A stretch of 20,418 nucleotides of DNA, taken from an uncultured Eggerthellaceae bacterium (GTDB lineage: Bacteria > Actinomycetota > Coriobacteriia > Coriobacteriales > Eggerthellaceae). The stretch spans positions 1 to 20,418 of the forward strand of contig CAJTML010000025.1 of assembly GCA_910577495.1 (NCBI GenBank). The letters run 5' to 3'. Shown here in pieces: positions 7,863 to 14,586 of this stretch (position 1 is its first letter; each line of letters begins with the position of its first letter). The position numbers were made by a program, and so were the translations under genes. Under the pieces are notes generated by a model. It did not search any database. It was not told where the DNA came from and saw only the letters and a program-made list of their open reading frames with translations.

Positions 7863-7958
7863 GGGCGGGGGTGCCACGCGAGATTCCGCACGAGCCGAAC
7901 GTGCCCTTATGGCACGTTCGTGCGAGCCCAGGACTGCCCGAGCCTGGCACCTTCGCCC
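7863..7958. repeat. Structured dispersed repeat, copy 1
   Basis: This 96-nt unit is 92/96 identical to 16974-17069. Outer arms GGGCGGGGGTGCCA (7863-7876) and TGGCACCTTCGCCC (7945-7958) pair over all 14 positions if two G-T (G-U) pairs are allowed. Inside is a 10-bp perfect stem, CGAACGTGCC/GGCACGTTCG (7896-7905 and 7911-7920), with loop CTTAT. It extends by CGCA/TGCG across a 5-nt bulge. Similarity to copy 2 begins at about 7854. A second, nearly identical right end (25/26 bases) follows at 7978-8003 and could pair with the same left arm. Confidence 0.85.
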
Positions 7959-7977
7959 GCGCCGCGCCGCACCTGTC

Positions 7978-8003
7978 ACTGCCCGAGCCTGGCACCCTCG
8001 CCC
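7978..8003. repeat. Duplicated right end of structured repeat
   Basis: This stretch matches 7933-7958 at 25 of 26 positions, 45 bp downstream. The one change makes its arm TGGCACCCTCGCCC, which pairs with the left arm at 7863-7876 with one G-T pair rather than two. Two mutually exclusive foldings of the left arm are therefore possible. Copy 2 at 16974 has no such duplication. Confidence 0.7.
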
Positions 8004-8060
8004 AAGCCGACCAAAAACCCAGAACCCGCGGAGATGAAGCAAAAATTCTCAAAAAGGTAC

Positions 8061-8091
8061 TTGCCTCTTACCTAGGGTCACACTTTAGAAT
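8061..8091 (+). promoter_or_regulatory. Possible promoter of small Ig-like gene
   Basis: TTGCCT (8061-8066) and TAGAAT (8086-8091) are spaced by 19 bp, giving a leader of about 18 nt before the GTG at 8116. Both boxes are imperfect. Confidence 0.3.
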
Positions 8092-8115
8092 GCTCTTCGT
8101 CGGAGGGAGGTTAGT

Positions 8116-8397
8116 GTGATTCCACGTACTGAAGGACATGTTGGTATTCCGGTTCGTTTTGAGGGCAGCGCCTATGACTTCGGCCACGCAATTTCTGCCA
8201 TCCAGTTCTCATTAGACAAAGGTGAACACTGGACAACTTACGAAACCCCTCATACCAACGACTACCAAAACGTTTCTTGGGCATTTGAATATGTCCCTGA
8301 ACAGCCAGGTGATTATACGCTTTACGTTCGCTCCGTGAATGACCAAGGCGACGTATCACCCGAAGCGGCGTTCGTGCACCTCCACGTTGAGCCGTAG
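8116..8397 (+). CDS. Small orphan Ig-like protein resembling Mo-co oxidoreductase dimerisation domain
   Basis: A 93-residue protein starting at GTG, 5-6 nt after a strong ribosome site (GGAGGGAGG at 8102-8110). The sequence GSAYDFGHAISAIQFSLDKG, then HWTTYETP, WAFEYVP, GDYTLYVRSVND and GDVSP resembles the C-terminal Ig-like dimerisation domain of sulfite-oxidase-type molybdopterin oxidoreductases (Mo-co_dimer), in which the pattern GxAxDxGxxIxxVxxSLDxGxxW recurs. No molybdopterin-binding catalytic domain is encoded upstream or elsewhere in the window, and no signal peptide or membrane segment is present. It may be a remnant that kept its own start, or a free-standing partner of an enzyme encoded elsewhere. 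The family match is from memory of the motif pattern; the function is unknown. Confidence 0.72.
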   Translation: MIPRTEGHVGIPVRFEGSAYDFGHAISAIQFSLDKGEHWTTYETPHTNDYQNVSWAFEYVPEQPGDYTLYVRSVNDQGDVSPEAAFVHLHVEP

Positions 8398-8418
8398 CAA
8401 TCAGGCGCCAACCGGAAG

Positions 8419-8454
8419 CAGGCTGCAGATATACTCCCTCGTACGCGCAGCCTG
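8419..8454. terminator. Inverted repeat after small Ig-like gene, weak terminator candidate
   Basis: CAGGCTGC (8419-8426) and GCAGCCTG (8447-8454) form a perfect 8-bp stem with a 20-nt loop, followed by only three T residues. It lies 22 nt after the stop codon. The long loop and short T-run make intrinsic termination uncertain. Confidence 0.3.
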
Positions 8455-8491
8455 TTTCTGGTCGCCACCACACGTCCGTCGTTTTCTCGCG

Positions 8492-8518
8492 TTGCGCAAA
8501 AGCATGTCGCTTTATACT
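8492..8518 (+). promoter_or_regulatory. Possible promoter of D-2-hydroxyacid dehydrogenase gene
   Basis: TATACT at 8513-8518 is a good -10. The nearest -35-like site is TTGCGC at 8492-8497, with a short 15-bp spacer. The leader would be about 44 nt. Confidence 0.35.
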
Positions 8519-8568
8519 TTGGTGATCAGCGAATCTTTACATTCTCATGTTCCCGAGAAAGGCCACCA

Positions 8569-9513
8569 ATGGAAATCGCACTGCTCGAAAACCTTGGCGT
8601 ATCGAACGCGTTTATCTCTCAACAACAAGAAAAATTGGCGAAGCTGGGCCACACGCTCACCATCCACGAACGCACCGAGGATCCCACAAAGCAGCTTGCC
8701 GCCATCGGCAACGCCGAGGCACTCATCGTGGCCAACATGCCACTGGCACAAAGCGCGGTTGAACAAGCTCCCAACCTGGCCTTTATTGACGTCGCTTTCA
8801 CGGGCGTAGATCACATTCCCGTTGAGACCGCCAAAGCCCGAAACATTGCAGTCTCAAACGCCTCTGGGTATGCCACCGAAGCGGTGGCTGAGCTCACCAT
8901 CGGGTTCATGATTGGCCTTCTGCGCAGCGTGCCACAAGCTCAAACGCGCTGCCGAGATGGCCAGACCAAAGCAGGGCTTTCCGCCAACCTCCTTGCGAAT
9001 AAAACCGTGGGTATCATCGGCGCGGGCGCCATTGGCAAGCGCGTCGCCGAACTAGCACACGCATTTGGCTGCAAGACGCTTGCGTATAATCGCTCAGCGG
9101 TAAGCACTCCTGCAATTGATGCCCAAGTTGACCTGGAGACATTGTTGCGCGAAAGCGACATTGTCACCATTCACTGTCCGCTTACCCCCGAAACGCGTGG
9201 TCTGATTGGCGAAGAAGCGCTGGCCACCATGAAAAATACCGCGTACTTGATCAACACAGCGCGAGGTCCAGTCGTTGACGAAGCAGCGCTTGCACACGCG
9301 CTTTGCCAGGGCGAAATTGCAGGTGCAGCGTGCGACGTCTTCACAACCGAACCGCCACTTCCCGCCGACAATCCCCTCTTGCATGCACCGAACTGCATCG
9401 TAACGCCTCACCTGGGCTTTTACACACAAGAATCCATGGAGCAGCGCGCAGAAATCGTCTTCGACAACCTCTATGCGTGGCTTGACGGCAATCAGCAAAA
9501 TGTTATTTGCTAG
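8569..9513 (+). CDS. D-isomer specific 2-hydroxyacid dehydrogenase
   Basis: A 314-residue cytoplasmic oxidoreductase that interconverts a 2-keto acid and a D-2-hydroxy acid. The Rossmann motif GIIGAGAIGKRV lies at about 148-159. The catalytic trio is visible: Arg232 in NTARGPVVDE, Glu261 in DVFTTEPP and His281 in VTPHLG. After the second strand of the cofactor fold the sequence is YNRS (residues 173-176), without the acidic residue usual in NAD enzymes, so NADP(H) use is possible. Length and domain order are typical of the family (glycerate, lactate, hydroxyisocaproate and related dehydrogenases); the substrate is not assignable. GAAAGG precedes the ATG. The last codons and stop form the first unit of a 13-bp tandem repeat that runs into the gap. 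Confidence 0.92.
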   Translation: MEIALLENLGVSNAFISQQQEKLAKLGHTLTIHERTEDPTKQLAAIGNAEALIVANMPLAQSAVEQAPNLAFIDVAFTGVDHIPVETAKARNIAVSNASGYATEAVAELTIGFMIGLLRSVPQAQTRCRDGQTKAGLSANLLANKTVGIIGAGAIGKRVAELAHAFGCKTLAYNRSAVSTPAIDAQVDLETLLRESDIVTIHCPLTPETRGLIGEEALATMKNTAYLINTARGPVVDEAALAHALCQGEIAGAACDVFTTEPPLPADNPLLHAPNCIVTPHLGFYTQESMEQRAEIVFDNLYAWLDGNQQNVIC

Positions 9514-9542
9514 TGTTGTTTGCTGGTGTTATTTGCTCGTAG
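9501..9542. repeat. 13-bp tandem repeat spanning the dehydrogenase stop codon
   Basis: TGTTATTTGCTAG (9501-9513), TGTTGTTTGCTGG (9514-9526) and TGTTATTTGCTCG-TAG (9527-9542) are three near-identical units, with a fragment TGTTGCTG after them. The first unit encodes the final residues VIC and the stop. Confidence 0.75.
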
Positions 9543-9580
9543 TGTTGCTGACTGCATGCGCAACTTTTGCAAGCCAGGTG

Positions 9581-10555
9581 CTAGCAGCACTGATCAAGCA
9601 AGTATCCATATCCCTGCGTTTGCATCTCGGCGACGGGAATAAAGCGCAGCGCCGAGCCGTTAATGCAATAACGCTGACCACCTCGTGACTCCGGGCCATC
9701 GCTAAAGACGTGCCCTAAGTGGCTCTGACCTGCGGTGCTGCGCACCTCAACACGCGGTCTACCCAATATGGAGGTATCCATCTCCTCGTCAATCACCGAC
9801 GGCGCAATGGGCTGCGTAAACGCCGGCCAGCCACACCCCGCGTCGTATTTGTCGCGCGAAGAAAAGAGCGGCTCTCCGCTGACCACATCAACGTAGATGC
9901 CTTCGTCGAAAAGCTCATCGTAGGGGTGACTAAAGGGCCTATCAGTAGCGGAGCATTGTGTGACCGCAAACGCATCTTCGCCCAGCGCATGCTTTAAAAC
10001 TTCCCTGCTTGGCTTAGTATATCCGTGCGACAAGATCTCGAAGTCGGTGGCATGCTCATCCACAAACGCCTGAGCCCCCGCCAAGTCAACATGGCAGTAA
10101 CCACCTGGGTTGTTGAGCAGGTAATCTTGGTGATAATCCTCCGCCGGATAGAAATTCTCAAGCGGCAGTACTTCAATGCGCACGCGATGCTGCAACGTGC
10201 GCTCAAGACTCAGGATTGCAGAAGCTATTATTGGCTCATCGGCGGGGTTTGTCCAATAGATGCCCGTTCTATACTGGGTACCACAATCGTTTCCTTGCCG
10301 GTTGAGCGTAAACGGATCAATGGTGGTGAAATACGCCTCCAGCAGCAGGCGCAAAGAGATCTTCGCGGGGTCATACTGCACGCACACCGCCTCAGCCGCA
10401 TGCGTCTGACCAGTGCAAACCTGCTCGTAGGTGGGGTCTGGGATGCGTGAGTTCGCAAACCCAACCTCTGTGTCAACCACACCAGGCAGCTGCTGCATAA
10501 ACACCTCAGTACCCCAAAAACATCCACCTGCCAAATAAATAGCTTCTGCATCCAT
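9581..10555 (-). CDS. msrAB: Bifunctional peptide-methionine sulfoxide reductase MsrA-MsrB
   Basis: A 324-residue fused repair enzyme that reduces both S- and R-methionine sulfoxide in oxidised proteins. The MsrA half carries GGCFWGTE with catalytic Cys12, then YHQDYL near 141-146. The MsrB half, from about residue 184 on, carries GCGWPAF near 240-246, GQSHLGHVF near 276-284 and catalytic Cys297 in RYCINGSALRF. The paired CxxC zinc motifs of many MsrB proteins are absent: GIYVDVVSGEPLF takes the place of the first pair. This is therefore the non-zinc form. Cys201 may serve as a resolving residue. No signal peptide is visible, so it is probably cytoplasmic. It lies 18 nt after the ferritin-like gene with AGAAGAAG before its ATG, so the two likely share a message. 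Confidence 0.95.
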   Translation of the reverse strand: MDAEAIYLAGGCFWGTEVFMQQLPGVVDTEVGFANSRIPDPTYEQVCTGQTHAAEAVCVQYDPAKISLRLLLEAYFTTIDPFTLNRQGNDCGTQYRTGIYWTNPADEPIIASAILSLERTLQHRVRIEVLPLENFYPAEDYHQDYLLNNPGGYCHVDLAGAQAFVDEHATDFEILSHGYTKPSREVLKHALGEDAFAVTQCSATDRPFSHPYDELFDEGIYVDVVSGEPLFSSRDKYDAGCGWPAFTQPIAPSVIDEEMDTSILGRPRVEVRSTAGQSHLGHVFSDGPESRGGQRYCINGSALRFIPVAEMQTQGYGYLLDQCC

Positions 10556-10573
10556 GATGATTACTTCTTCTGG

Positions 10574-10876
10574 TTACTTTTTCTTTTTGTCTAACATCTC
10601 GCGAACTTCGCCACGGCCTTCGTCATGCAGTGCCTTCTCATCAGGCGCCAAGCGCTCCAAAAGCTCCAGAAGCTCACCCATGTGCTCGCGCTCTTCATCG
10701 CGAATGTCAGAGAGCACCTTGATAGCGTCTTTGTTGTCGGTGGCCTGTACATGCGCGTCGTATTCGTGAATTGCTTCAAGTTCACCAACGAGATCTTGGC
10801 GAATCGCGTTTACTAATTCTTCGTCAGTCAGCTTGCGCGGGACTTCCATAACAAACGGGTTTGAAAGAATGGCCAT
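10574..10876 (-). CDS. EncFtn-type ferritin-like protein (demi-ferritin)
   Basis: A 100-residue, mostly helical protein. Helix 1 carries QDLVGELEAIHEYDAHV and helix 2 carries SDIRDEEREHMGELLELLERL. Residues Glu32, Glu34, Tyr39, Glu62 and His65 fall at the numbers I recall for the metal sites of Rhodospirillum rubrum encapsulated ferritin (Glu32, Tyr39, Glu62 and His65 for the ferroxidase centre, Glu34 for the entry site). Such proteins are half-length ferritins that build a di-iron centre at a dimer interface and normally work inside an encapsulin shell. No encapsulin gene is in the window, and the C-terminus ends in four lysines rather than an obvious shell-targeting peptide. AGGAAGGA precedes the ATG. 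Placement before msrAB points to iron and peroxide stress. Confidence 0.85.
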   Translation of the reverse strand: MAILSNPFVMEVPRKLTDEELVNAIRQDLVGELEAIHEYDAHVQATDNKDAIKVLSDIRDEEREHMGELLELLERLAPDEKALHDEGRGEVREMLDKKKK

Positions 10877-10936
10877 AACAAATCCTTCCTACAGCAATGG
10901 TCAATATTTCGCCCTCTGCGGGCTCAAGCTTTCCCC

Positions 10937-10964
10937 ATAGTAGTCCCCGCGCGCCGCCCGAAAA
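10937..10964 (-). promoter_or_regulatory. Possible promoter of ferritin-like/msrAB operon
   Basis: On the minus strand TACTAT (10937-10942) and TTTTCG (10959-10964) are spaced by 16 bp. AAGCTT occurs on both sides, at 10926-10931 and 10963-10968, and could mark a regulator site. The -35 is poor. Confidence 0.3.
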
Positions 10965-10980
10965 GCTTTACGCGGGTTTT

Positions 10981-11010
10981 ATGACGAATTCGTTTGCATG
11001 GCGTTATGAT
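10981..11010 (+). promoter_or_regulatory. Promoter of HAD phosphatase gene with palindrome on -35
   Basis: ATGACG (10981-10986) and TATGAT (11005-11010) are spaced by 18 bp. A perfect 10-bp palindrome, ACGAATTCGT (10984-10993), overlaps the -35 and could be an operator. The leader would be about 62 nt. Confidence 0.4.
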
Positions 11011-11078
11011 TGTGTTAGTAGCTATCATTTAGGCAACAAGTAATTAACCGCGCACACGCGTCACACACAAGGAGCATC

Positions 11079-11762
11079 ATGAACCAAGATATGGCGAACA
11101 ACACGTTGCAAACCGACAATCTAGCTGGACTTTTGTTTGACCTGGACGGCACGCTTTTAGATACTCACGACATCATCTTGTGCTCTATGCGCCACACCAT
11201 AAACGATGTGTTTGGTCGCAATCTTGCTGACGAGACGCTCATGCGCGGAGTGGGGACGCCGCTGTATGACCAGATGCTCACCTTTACCGACGGTGATAGC
11301 GAAGCAGCCACCGAGCTTACGCGCATCTATCGCGAACACAACGAAGCTGTGCATGATCAGCAGATTAAGGCATTCCCCGGCACCATTGATGCGCTGAAGC
11401 GTTTTGCGGCGCTGGGGTTGCCTATGGGTATCGTCACCTCAAAACGTCATGCGCTGGCCCAACACGGTGTTGATCTCACCGAGCTTTCGCCCTATTTCAA
11501 GGTGCTCATTGGCTCTGACGACACGGAGCTGCACAAGCCCAATCCGGCACCGGTGGTATATGGTTGTGAACTGCTTGGACTTTCCCCTGATCAGGTGCTC
11601 TATATTGGCGATAGCCCCTACGACATGCAAGCCGGTGGCGGCGCCGGATGCCAAACCATCGCAGCAACCTGGGGTATGTTTAGCGAAGAGGAGCTGCTTG
11701 CGCAAAACCCAACGGTGGTGTGCGCCCACCTGACCGACTTGGCAGATTTGCTGGAGCGCTAA
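11079..11762 (+). CDS. HAD-family hydrolase (phosphoglycolate phosphatase/PpaX-like)
   Basis: A 227-residue cytoplasmic phosphatase. Motif I is LLFDLDGTLLDT at about 18-29, with Asp21 and Asp23 as nucleophile and acid/base. Motif II lies in GIVTSKRHAL, motif III in the Lys of ELHKPNP, and motif IV in YIGDSPYDMQAGGGAG. An alpha-helical cap lies between motifs I and II. Order and length fit the Gph/PpaX branch, whose members dephosphorylate phosphoglycolate or hydrolyse pyrophosphate. The sequence does not decide between these. CAAGGAG lies before the ATG. Nothing in the neighbouring genes narrows the role. Confidence 0.92.
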   Translation: MNQDMANNTLQTDNLAGLLFDLDGTLLDTHDIILCSMRHTINDVFGRNLADETLMRGVGTPLYDQMLTFTDGDSEAATELTRIYREHNEAVHDQQIKAFPGTIDALKRFAALGLPMGIVTSKRHALAQHGVDLTELSPYFKVLIGSDDTELHKPNPAPVVYGCELLGLSPDQVLYIGDSPYDMQAGGGAGCQTIAATWGMFSEEELLAQNPTVVCAHLTDLADLLER

Positions 11763-11909
11763 GCGCCACTTTTTTGCGCTCGGTCGCAGCCAATTAGCTC
11801 ATGTGATGCAAAAAAATCTCTAGGTGTCCCATATGTTGGTCAGCTGCGCTCTTTTCTTGCTCTAAGATGGCTGCCAACAACAAAAAACTTGAGAGATTGC
11901 TAGGAGCGC

Positions 11910-12290
11910 ATGGTACAAACGTATGAGACAAACTTTTTCGCCCCCACCCCCCAGCTGATTTTTGCTGGCAGCACGTTGACCGAACTGACGGAGGAAACCT
12001 GCAAAGCGCTTGCCCTTGAAGAACTGGCAGACATGCTCCGTCTCTGGGATGCAGACCGCAATGACTGGGTTGAGAATTCGCCCATTGTCGTTCGCCTGAC
12101 CTCGGTTGATCTTGTTGCCTGCACCACCCAAGATGATCTCTTGCAGCTTTTCGAAGGCGTCATCAACACCAATCAGCCTTTCTTCTACCCCGTCTCATCA
12201 AACGAAGAGCACCTCTTCATCTGGAAATCTGATCCCGAATACGCCGAGTTCTTCGGCGACACCCTTGGCGAAGTTGCTTTCGCGGCATAA
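11910..12290 (+). CDS. Hypothetical acidic protein
   Basis: A 126-residue protein that I do not recognise. It starts with ATG after AGGAGC, is strongly acidic, has no signal peptide or membrane segment, and contains a helical central stretch (EELADMLRLWDADRNDW) and a Phe/Tyr-rich C-terminal half (PFFYPVSSNEEHLFIW). No catalytic motif or Cys/His cluster stands out. The good ribosome site, coding-like composition and position between two genes on the same strand support it as real. The gaps to its neighbours are 147 nt upstream and 127 nt downstream, so it may be its own unit. The upstream gap holds only a short AGCGC/GCGCT stem at 11762-11780 and no clear promoter. Confidence 0.75.
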   Translation: MVQTYETNFFAPTPQLIFAGSTLTELTEETCKALALEELADMLRLWDADRNDWVENSPIVVRLTSVDLVACTTQDDLLQLFEGVINTNQPFFYPVSSNEEHLFIWKSDPEYAEFFGDTLGEVAFAA

Positions 12291-12368
12291 GTAATCAAAT
12301 TCGTCACAGTTTGCCAGCAAATCTGCGAAGACGCGCGCCAGCCGCAGCCAGCTCTTGAGAAGCGGGTC

Positions 12369-12374
12369 TATGAT
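12369..12374 (+). promoter_or_regulatory. Possible -10 box of alpha/beta hydrolase gene
   Basis: TATGAT lies 44 nt before the TTG start at 12418. No -35 is evident at standard spacing. Confidence 0.25.
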
Positions 12375-12417
12375 GAGCCTAGTGGCATCTTGAAACGCAA
12401 AAGGATCTGCAGGGGCA

Positions 12418-13512
12418 TTGGCGCACGTAACCATTGAACAGTTTGAATTTACCTCGGTTGACAGAACAACTGCCATCCAAGTACGCGTATGGGTGAGCGA
12501 CGCCATCGCGCACGGCACACAGCCCCGCGCAGCCATTCAGCTCATCCATGGCATGGGCGAACATATTGCCCGCTACGACCACTTCGCCACCTACTTAGCC
12601 AACCTGGGATTTTTGGTCTTTGGTCACGATGCAATCGGGCACGGCAAAAGCGCCTCGCAGGAGCAAGGCTACGGCATCCTTCCCCTCAAGGATCCCGTAA
12701 CGTACCTGGTAGACGACACGCACAAACTGCGCCGCATTATGCAAGACGCGCTTGCGCAGCGCTTTGATGCGCCCATTCCCTATCTCATGTTTGGGCATTC
12801 GTTCGGCTCACTCGTGCTGCGTTGCTATCTTCCAAAGTATGGCGAAGGACTCAGCGGTGCCATTGTTTGTGGTACCACCATGCCCAACAAGCTGCTCTCC
12901 AAAGCAGGCAATCTCATTGCGCGCGCCTTCGTCAAGCTCAAAGGCCCCTATGCCACCAGCAGCTTTATCCACCATGCGTCATACGGCGTGTATTCGTCTA
13001 AGATTCCGAACCACAAAACACCGTTCGACTGGATTTCAAGCGACCCGCACGCGGTTGCGGCCTTTATTGAAGACGAGGCGGCGGGCTTCAAATTCACGGG
13101 AACTATCTATATTGCCCTGACCGAAGGCGCGTATCGTGCGGCGCAAAAAGCGTCGTTTGAAAACATCCCGAAAGACCTGCCGATTCTTATGATTGCCGGA
13201 GACGAAGACCCGGTTGGCGCCAACGGTCTTCAGGTTGAACACGTGGCGAACAAGATGCGCGACGCTGGCGTTGAGAGCGTCACCACTAAACTCTACGGCC
13301 ACATGCGCCACGAAATCCTCAACGAGATCGGAAAAGAAGAGGTCTACTCAGACATCGTATCCTGGATAGACCTCGTGCTAACGTTGCCGTCGGGCGAAAT
13401 CGGTGCGCCCGACAGTGGTTCACCTGACAGTGGCTCGCCTGAGAGCGGTGCGCCCGATGCGCTTACGCCTGATCAATCAGATCTTGTAAGTACTGGCGAT
13501 ACTCCTGCTTAA
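12418..13512 (+). CDS. Alpha/beta hydrolase (monoacylglycerol lipase-like) with repetitive C-terminal tail
   Basis: A 364-residue serine hydrolase of the lysophospholipase/monoacylglycerol lipase group. The oxyanion-loop motif is HGMGEH at about 44-49 and the nucleophile elbow is GHSFG with Ser128. The acid is probably Asp264 in AGDEDPVG, and the base His298 in YGHMRHEILNE. Length to residue 325 is normal for the family. The last 38 residues are a Gly/Ser/Pro/Asp tail with four 5-residue repeats (consensus G-A/S-P-D/E-S), encoded by a 15-bp tandem repeat. The start appears to be TTG at 12418, with AGGGG and AAAGGA upstream; no earlier ATG fits. No signal peptide is seen. The last 50 bp overlap the convergent WYL gene. 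Confidence 0.88.
   Translation: MAHVTIEQFEFTSVDRTTAIQVRVWVSDAIAHGTQPRAAIQLIHGMGEHIARYDHFATYLANLGFLVFGHDAIGHGKSASQEQGYGILPLKDPVTYLVDDTHKLRRIMQDALAQRFDAPIPYLMFGHSFGSLVLRCYLPKYGEGLSGAIVCGTTMPNKLLSKAGNLIARAFVKLKGPYATSSFIHHASYGVYSSKIPNHKTPFDWISSDPHAVAAFIEDEAAGFKFTGTIYIALTEGAYRAAQKASFENIPKDLPILMIAGDEDPVGANGLQVEHVANKMRDAGVESVTTKLYGHMRHEILNEIGKEEVYSDIVSWIDLVLTLPSGEIGAPDSGSPDSGSPESGAPDALTPDQSDLVSTGDTPA
13402..13461 (+). repeat. Four 15-bp tandem repeats in hydrolase tail
   Basis: Units start at 13402, 13417, 13432 and 13447. The first is GGTGCGCCCGACAGT and the others differ at two to six bases. All stay in frame and encode the GAPDS/GSPDS/GSPES/GAPDA series. The array ends directly before the overlap with the WYL gene stop at 13463. 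Confidence 0.85.
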
Positions 13513-14446
13513 GACTTGCCGGTCCTTCAATGCGTACCGCATTCGCCATACCCGCAAGCCAACCGAAGAACTGCTGGGACTTTCGCACCTTAACCACTGC
13601 TTTTGCCGTTTGATCATCCACCTTCATGATCTGGGCGTTGCTACCGAAACGATCCAGAATAATCTCTAAGTTATCCCCGTCAACCAGAAGCGTTGCGGTC
13701 ACCGGCTCACCGTTGAAGCGGCCAAACACCTCATACTCGTCCCCGTCATAGGTGTGATGCGTGATCTCGTCATTGCGCGTGGCTTTCTCATCAACTACCT
13801 GCAAGTGATCCATGCGATCAATGCGAAACTCAATCATGGCCTCATGATTATCGTTCCACGCGGTCAGATAATAAAAACCGTCCGAGTAGGTGATTCCCAC
13901 CGGCGTGACCACGTGCGGCTCGCCGTTATGCGTTGGAACGCGCGTGCCGTCCATGTCATGTTTGTAATACATGAACGAAATCTTTTTATGCAGGCGAAGC
14001 GCCTCATGCAGCGTATCAATGTGACCAAACACGCTTTCATTCTTCGACGAAATACGCCCCGGCACATGAATGCGACGATCAAGCTGCGCGCGTTGATGGT
14101 CAGATGCGAACGTCTTAAGATTGGAGACGAGTGCATTTGATTGGCGACGCGTCAACGACTTGCACGACTCTACCGCATCCACCAACAGCATCAACTCAGA
14201 GAGCGTAAAGTCCCTACGCTCAATGGCATACTCAACGGGATTGCGCTGGTAGGTCTTAATGTCCACTCCGAACTCACGCAGGATTTGAATATCGCGATAC
14301 ACGCTTTTGCGCTCAGCGGTAATCTCGTAAGCTGCCAGTCGATCAATGAGCTCACGCATAGACAAGCCATGCTCTGCATCGGTCTCGTCTTCCAAAATAC
14401 GGCGAACATAGAGCGTCTTGAGTTTAGCTTTGCTGTTATATGCCAT
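13463..14446 (-). CDS. WYL-domain transcriptional regulator (YafY/PafBC-like)
   Basis: A 327-residue cytoplasmic DNA-binding regulator. An N-terminal winged helix-turn-helix lies at about 1-70 (MRELIDRLAAYEITAERKSV, then YRDIQILREFGVDI). The WYL domain spans about 140-240, with PVGITYSDGFYYLTAWND and FRIDRMDHLQV forming the ligand-sensing core. A WCX-type C-terminal region follows (VTATLLVDG...GWLAGMANAVRIEGP). AGGAGAG precedes the ATG at 14446. Proteins of this type answer to DNA damage signals or nucleic-acid ligands; the signal here is not known. Its 3' end overlaps the alpha/beta hydrolase tail by 50 bp on the other strand, so transcripts from the two would be antisense there. Confidence 0.92.
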   Translation of the reverse strand: MAYNSKAKLKTLYVRRILEDETDAEHGLSMRELIDRLAAYEITAERKSVYRDIQILREFGVDIKTYQRNPVEYAIERRDFTLSELMLLVDAVESCKSLTRRQSNALVSNLKTFASDHQRAQLDRRIHVPGRISSKNESVFGHIDTLHEALRLHKKISFMYYKHDMDGTRVPTHNGEPHVVTPVGITYSDGFYYLTAWNDNHEAMIEFRIDRMDHLQVVDEKATRNDEITHHTYDGDEYEVFGRFNGEPVTATLLVDGDNLEIILDRFGSNAQIMKVDDQTAKAVVKVRKSQQFFGWLAGMANAVRIEGPASLKQEYRQYLQDLIDQA

Positions 14447-14526
14447 GAGTCTCTCCTGGTGTGGCAGGGTTATTTAAGCTATGCCGTCGGCTGACGCCCA
14501 AACACGTGCGTCATGCGTCTCCAACC

Positions 14527-14573
14527 AGTGTAGCGCATGCATGCGGCAACCAACCCTAGAATATGTGTAGGGT
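14527..14573 (-). promoter_or_regulatory. WYL gene upstream region: weak promoter and inverted repeat
   Basis: On the minus strand TACACT (14527-14532) and TTGGTT (14548-14553) are spaced by 15 bp, shorter than ideal. Directly upstream is a 6-bp inverted repeat, ACCCTA-N9-TAGGGT (14553-14573), a possible operator. It is not followed by a T-run, so I do not call it a terminator for the antiporter gene that ends at 14587. Confidence 0.3.
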
Positions 14574-14586
14574 GTCCCATAAAAGG

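Larger units (their letters stand above)
7408..8115. other. 708-bp gene-free region with repeats and hairpins
   Basis: No convincing gene is present; the open frames here lack ribosome sites and family resemblance. From left to right it holds the degenerate repeat described above and a hairpin cluster at 7640-7726 (TTGTTGCA/TGCAACAA at 7640-7647 and 7659-7666; GTTCGC-CAAA-GCGAAC at 7688-7703; AAGAC/GTCTT at 7707-7726). AGACTGAGG occurs twice, at 7627-7635 and 7708-7716. Next come a weak hairpin, AACGC/GCGTT at 7777-7792, with a T-rich tail, the structured repeat at 7854-8003, and a possible promoter before 8116. The region may encode structured RNA, but nothing here matches an RNA family I know. 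Confidence 0.5.

Noticed and set aside
7749..8119. Overlapping open frames on both strands through the structured repeat
   Set aside because: They come from the GC-rich arms, which avoid stops by chance. The same frames reappear in copy 2 for the same reason.
11762..11780. AGCGC/GCGCT stem after the HAD gene as a terminator
   Set aside because: The T-run is in the loop, not after the stem.
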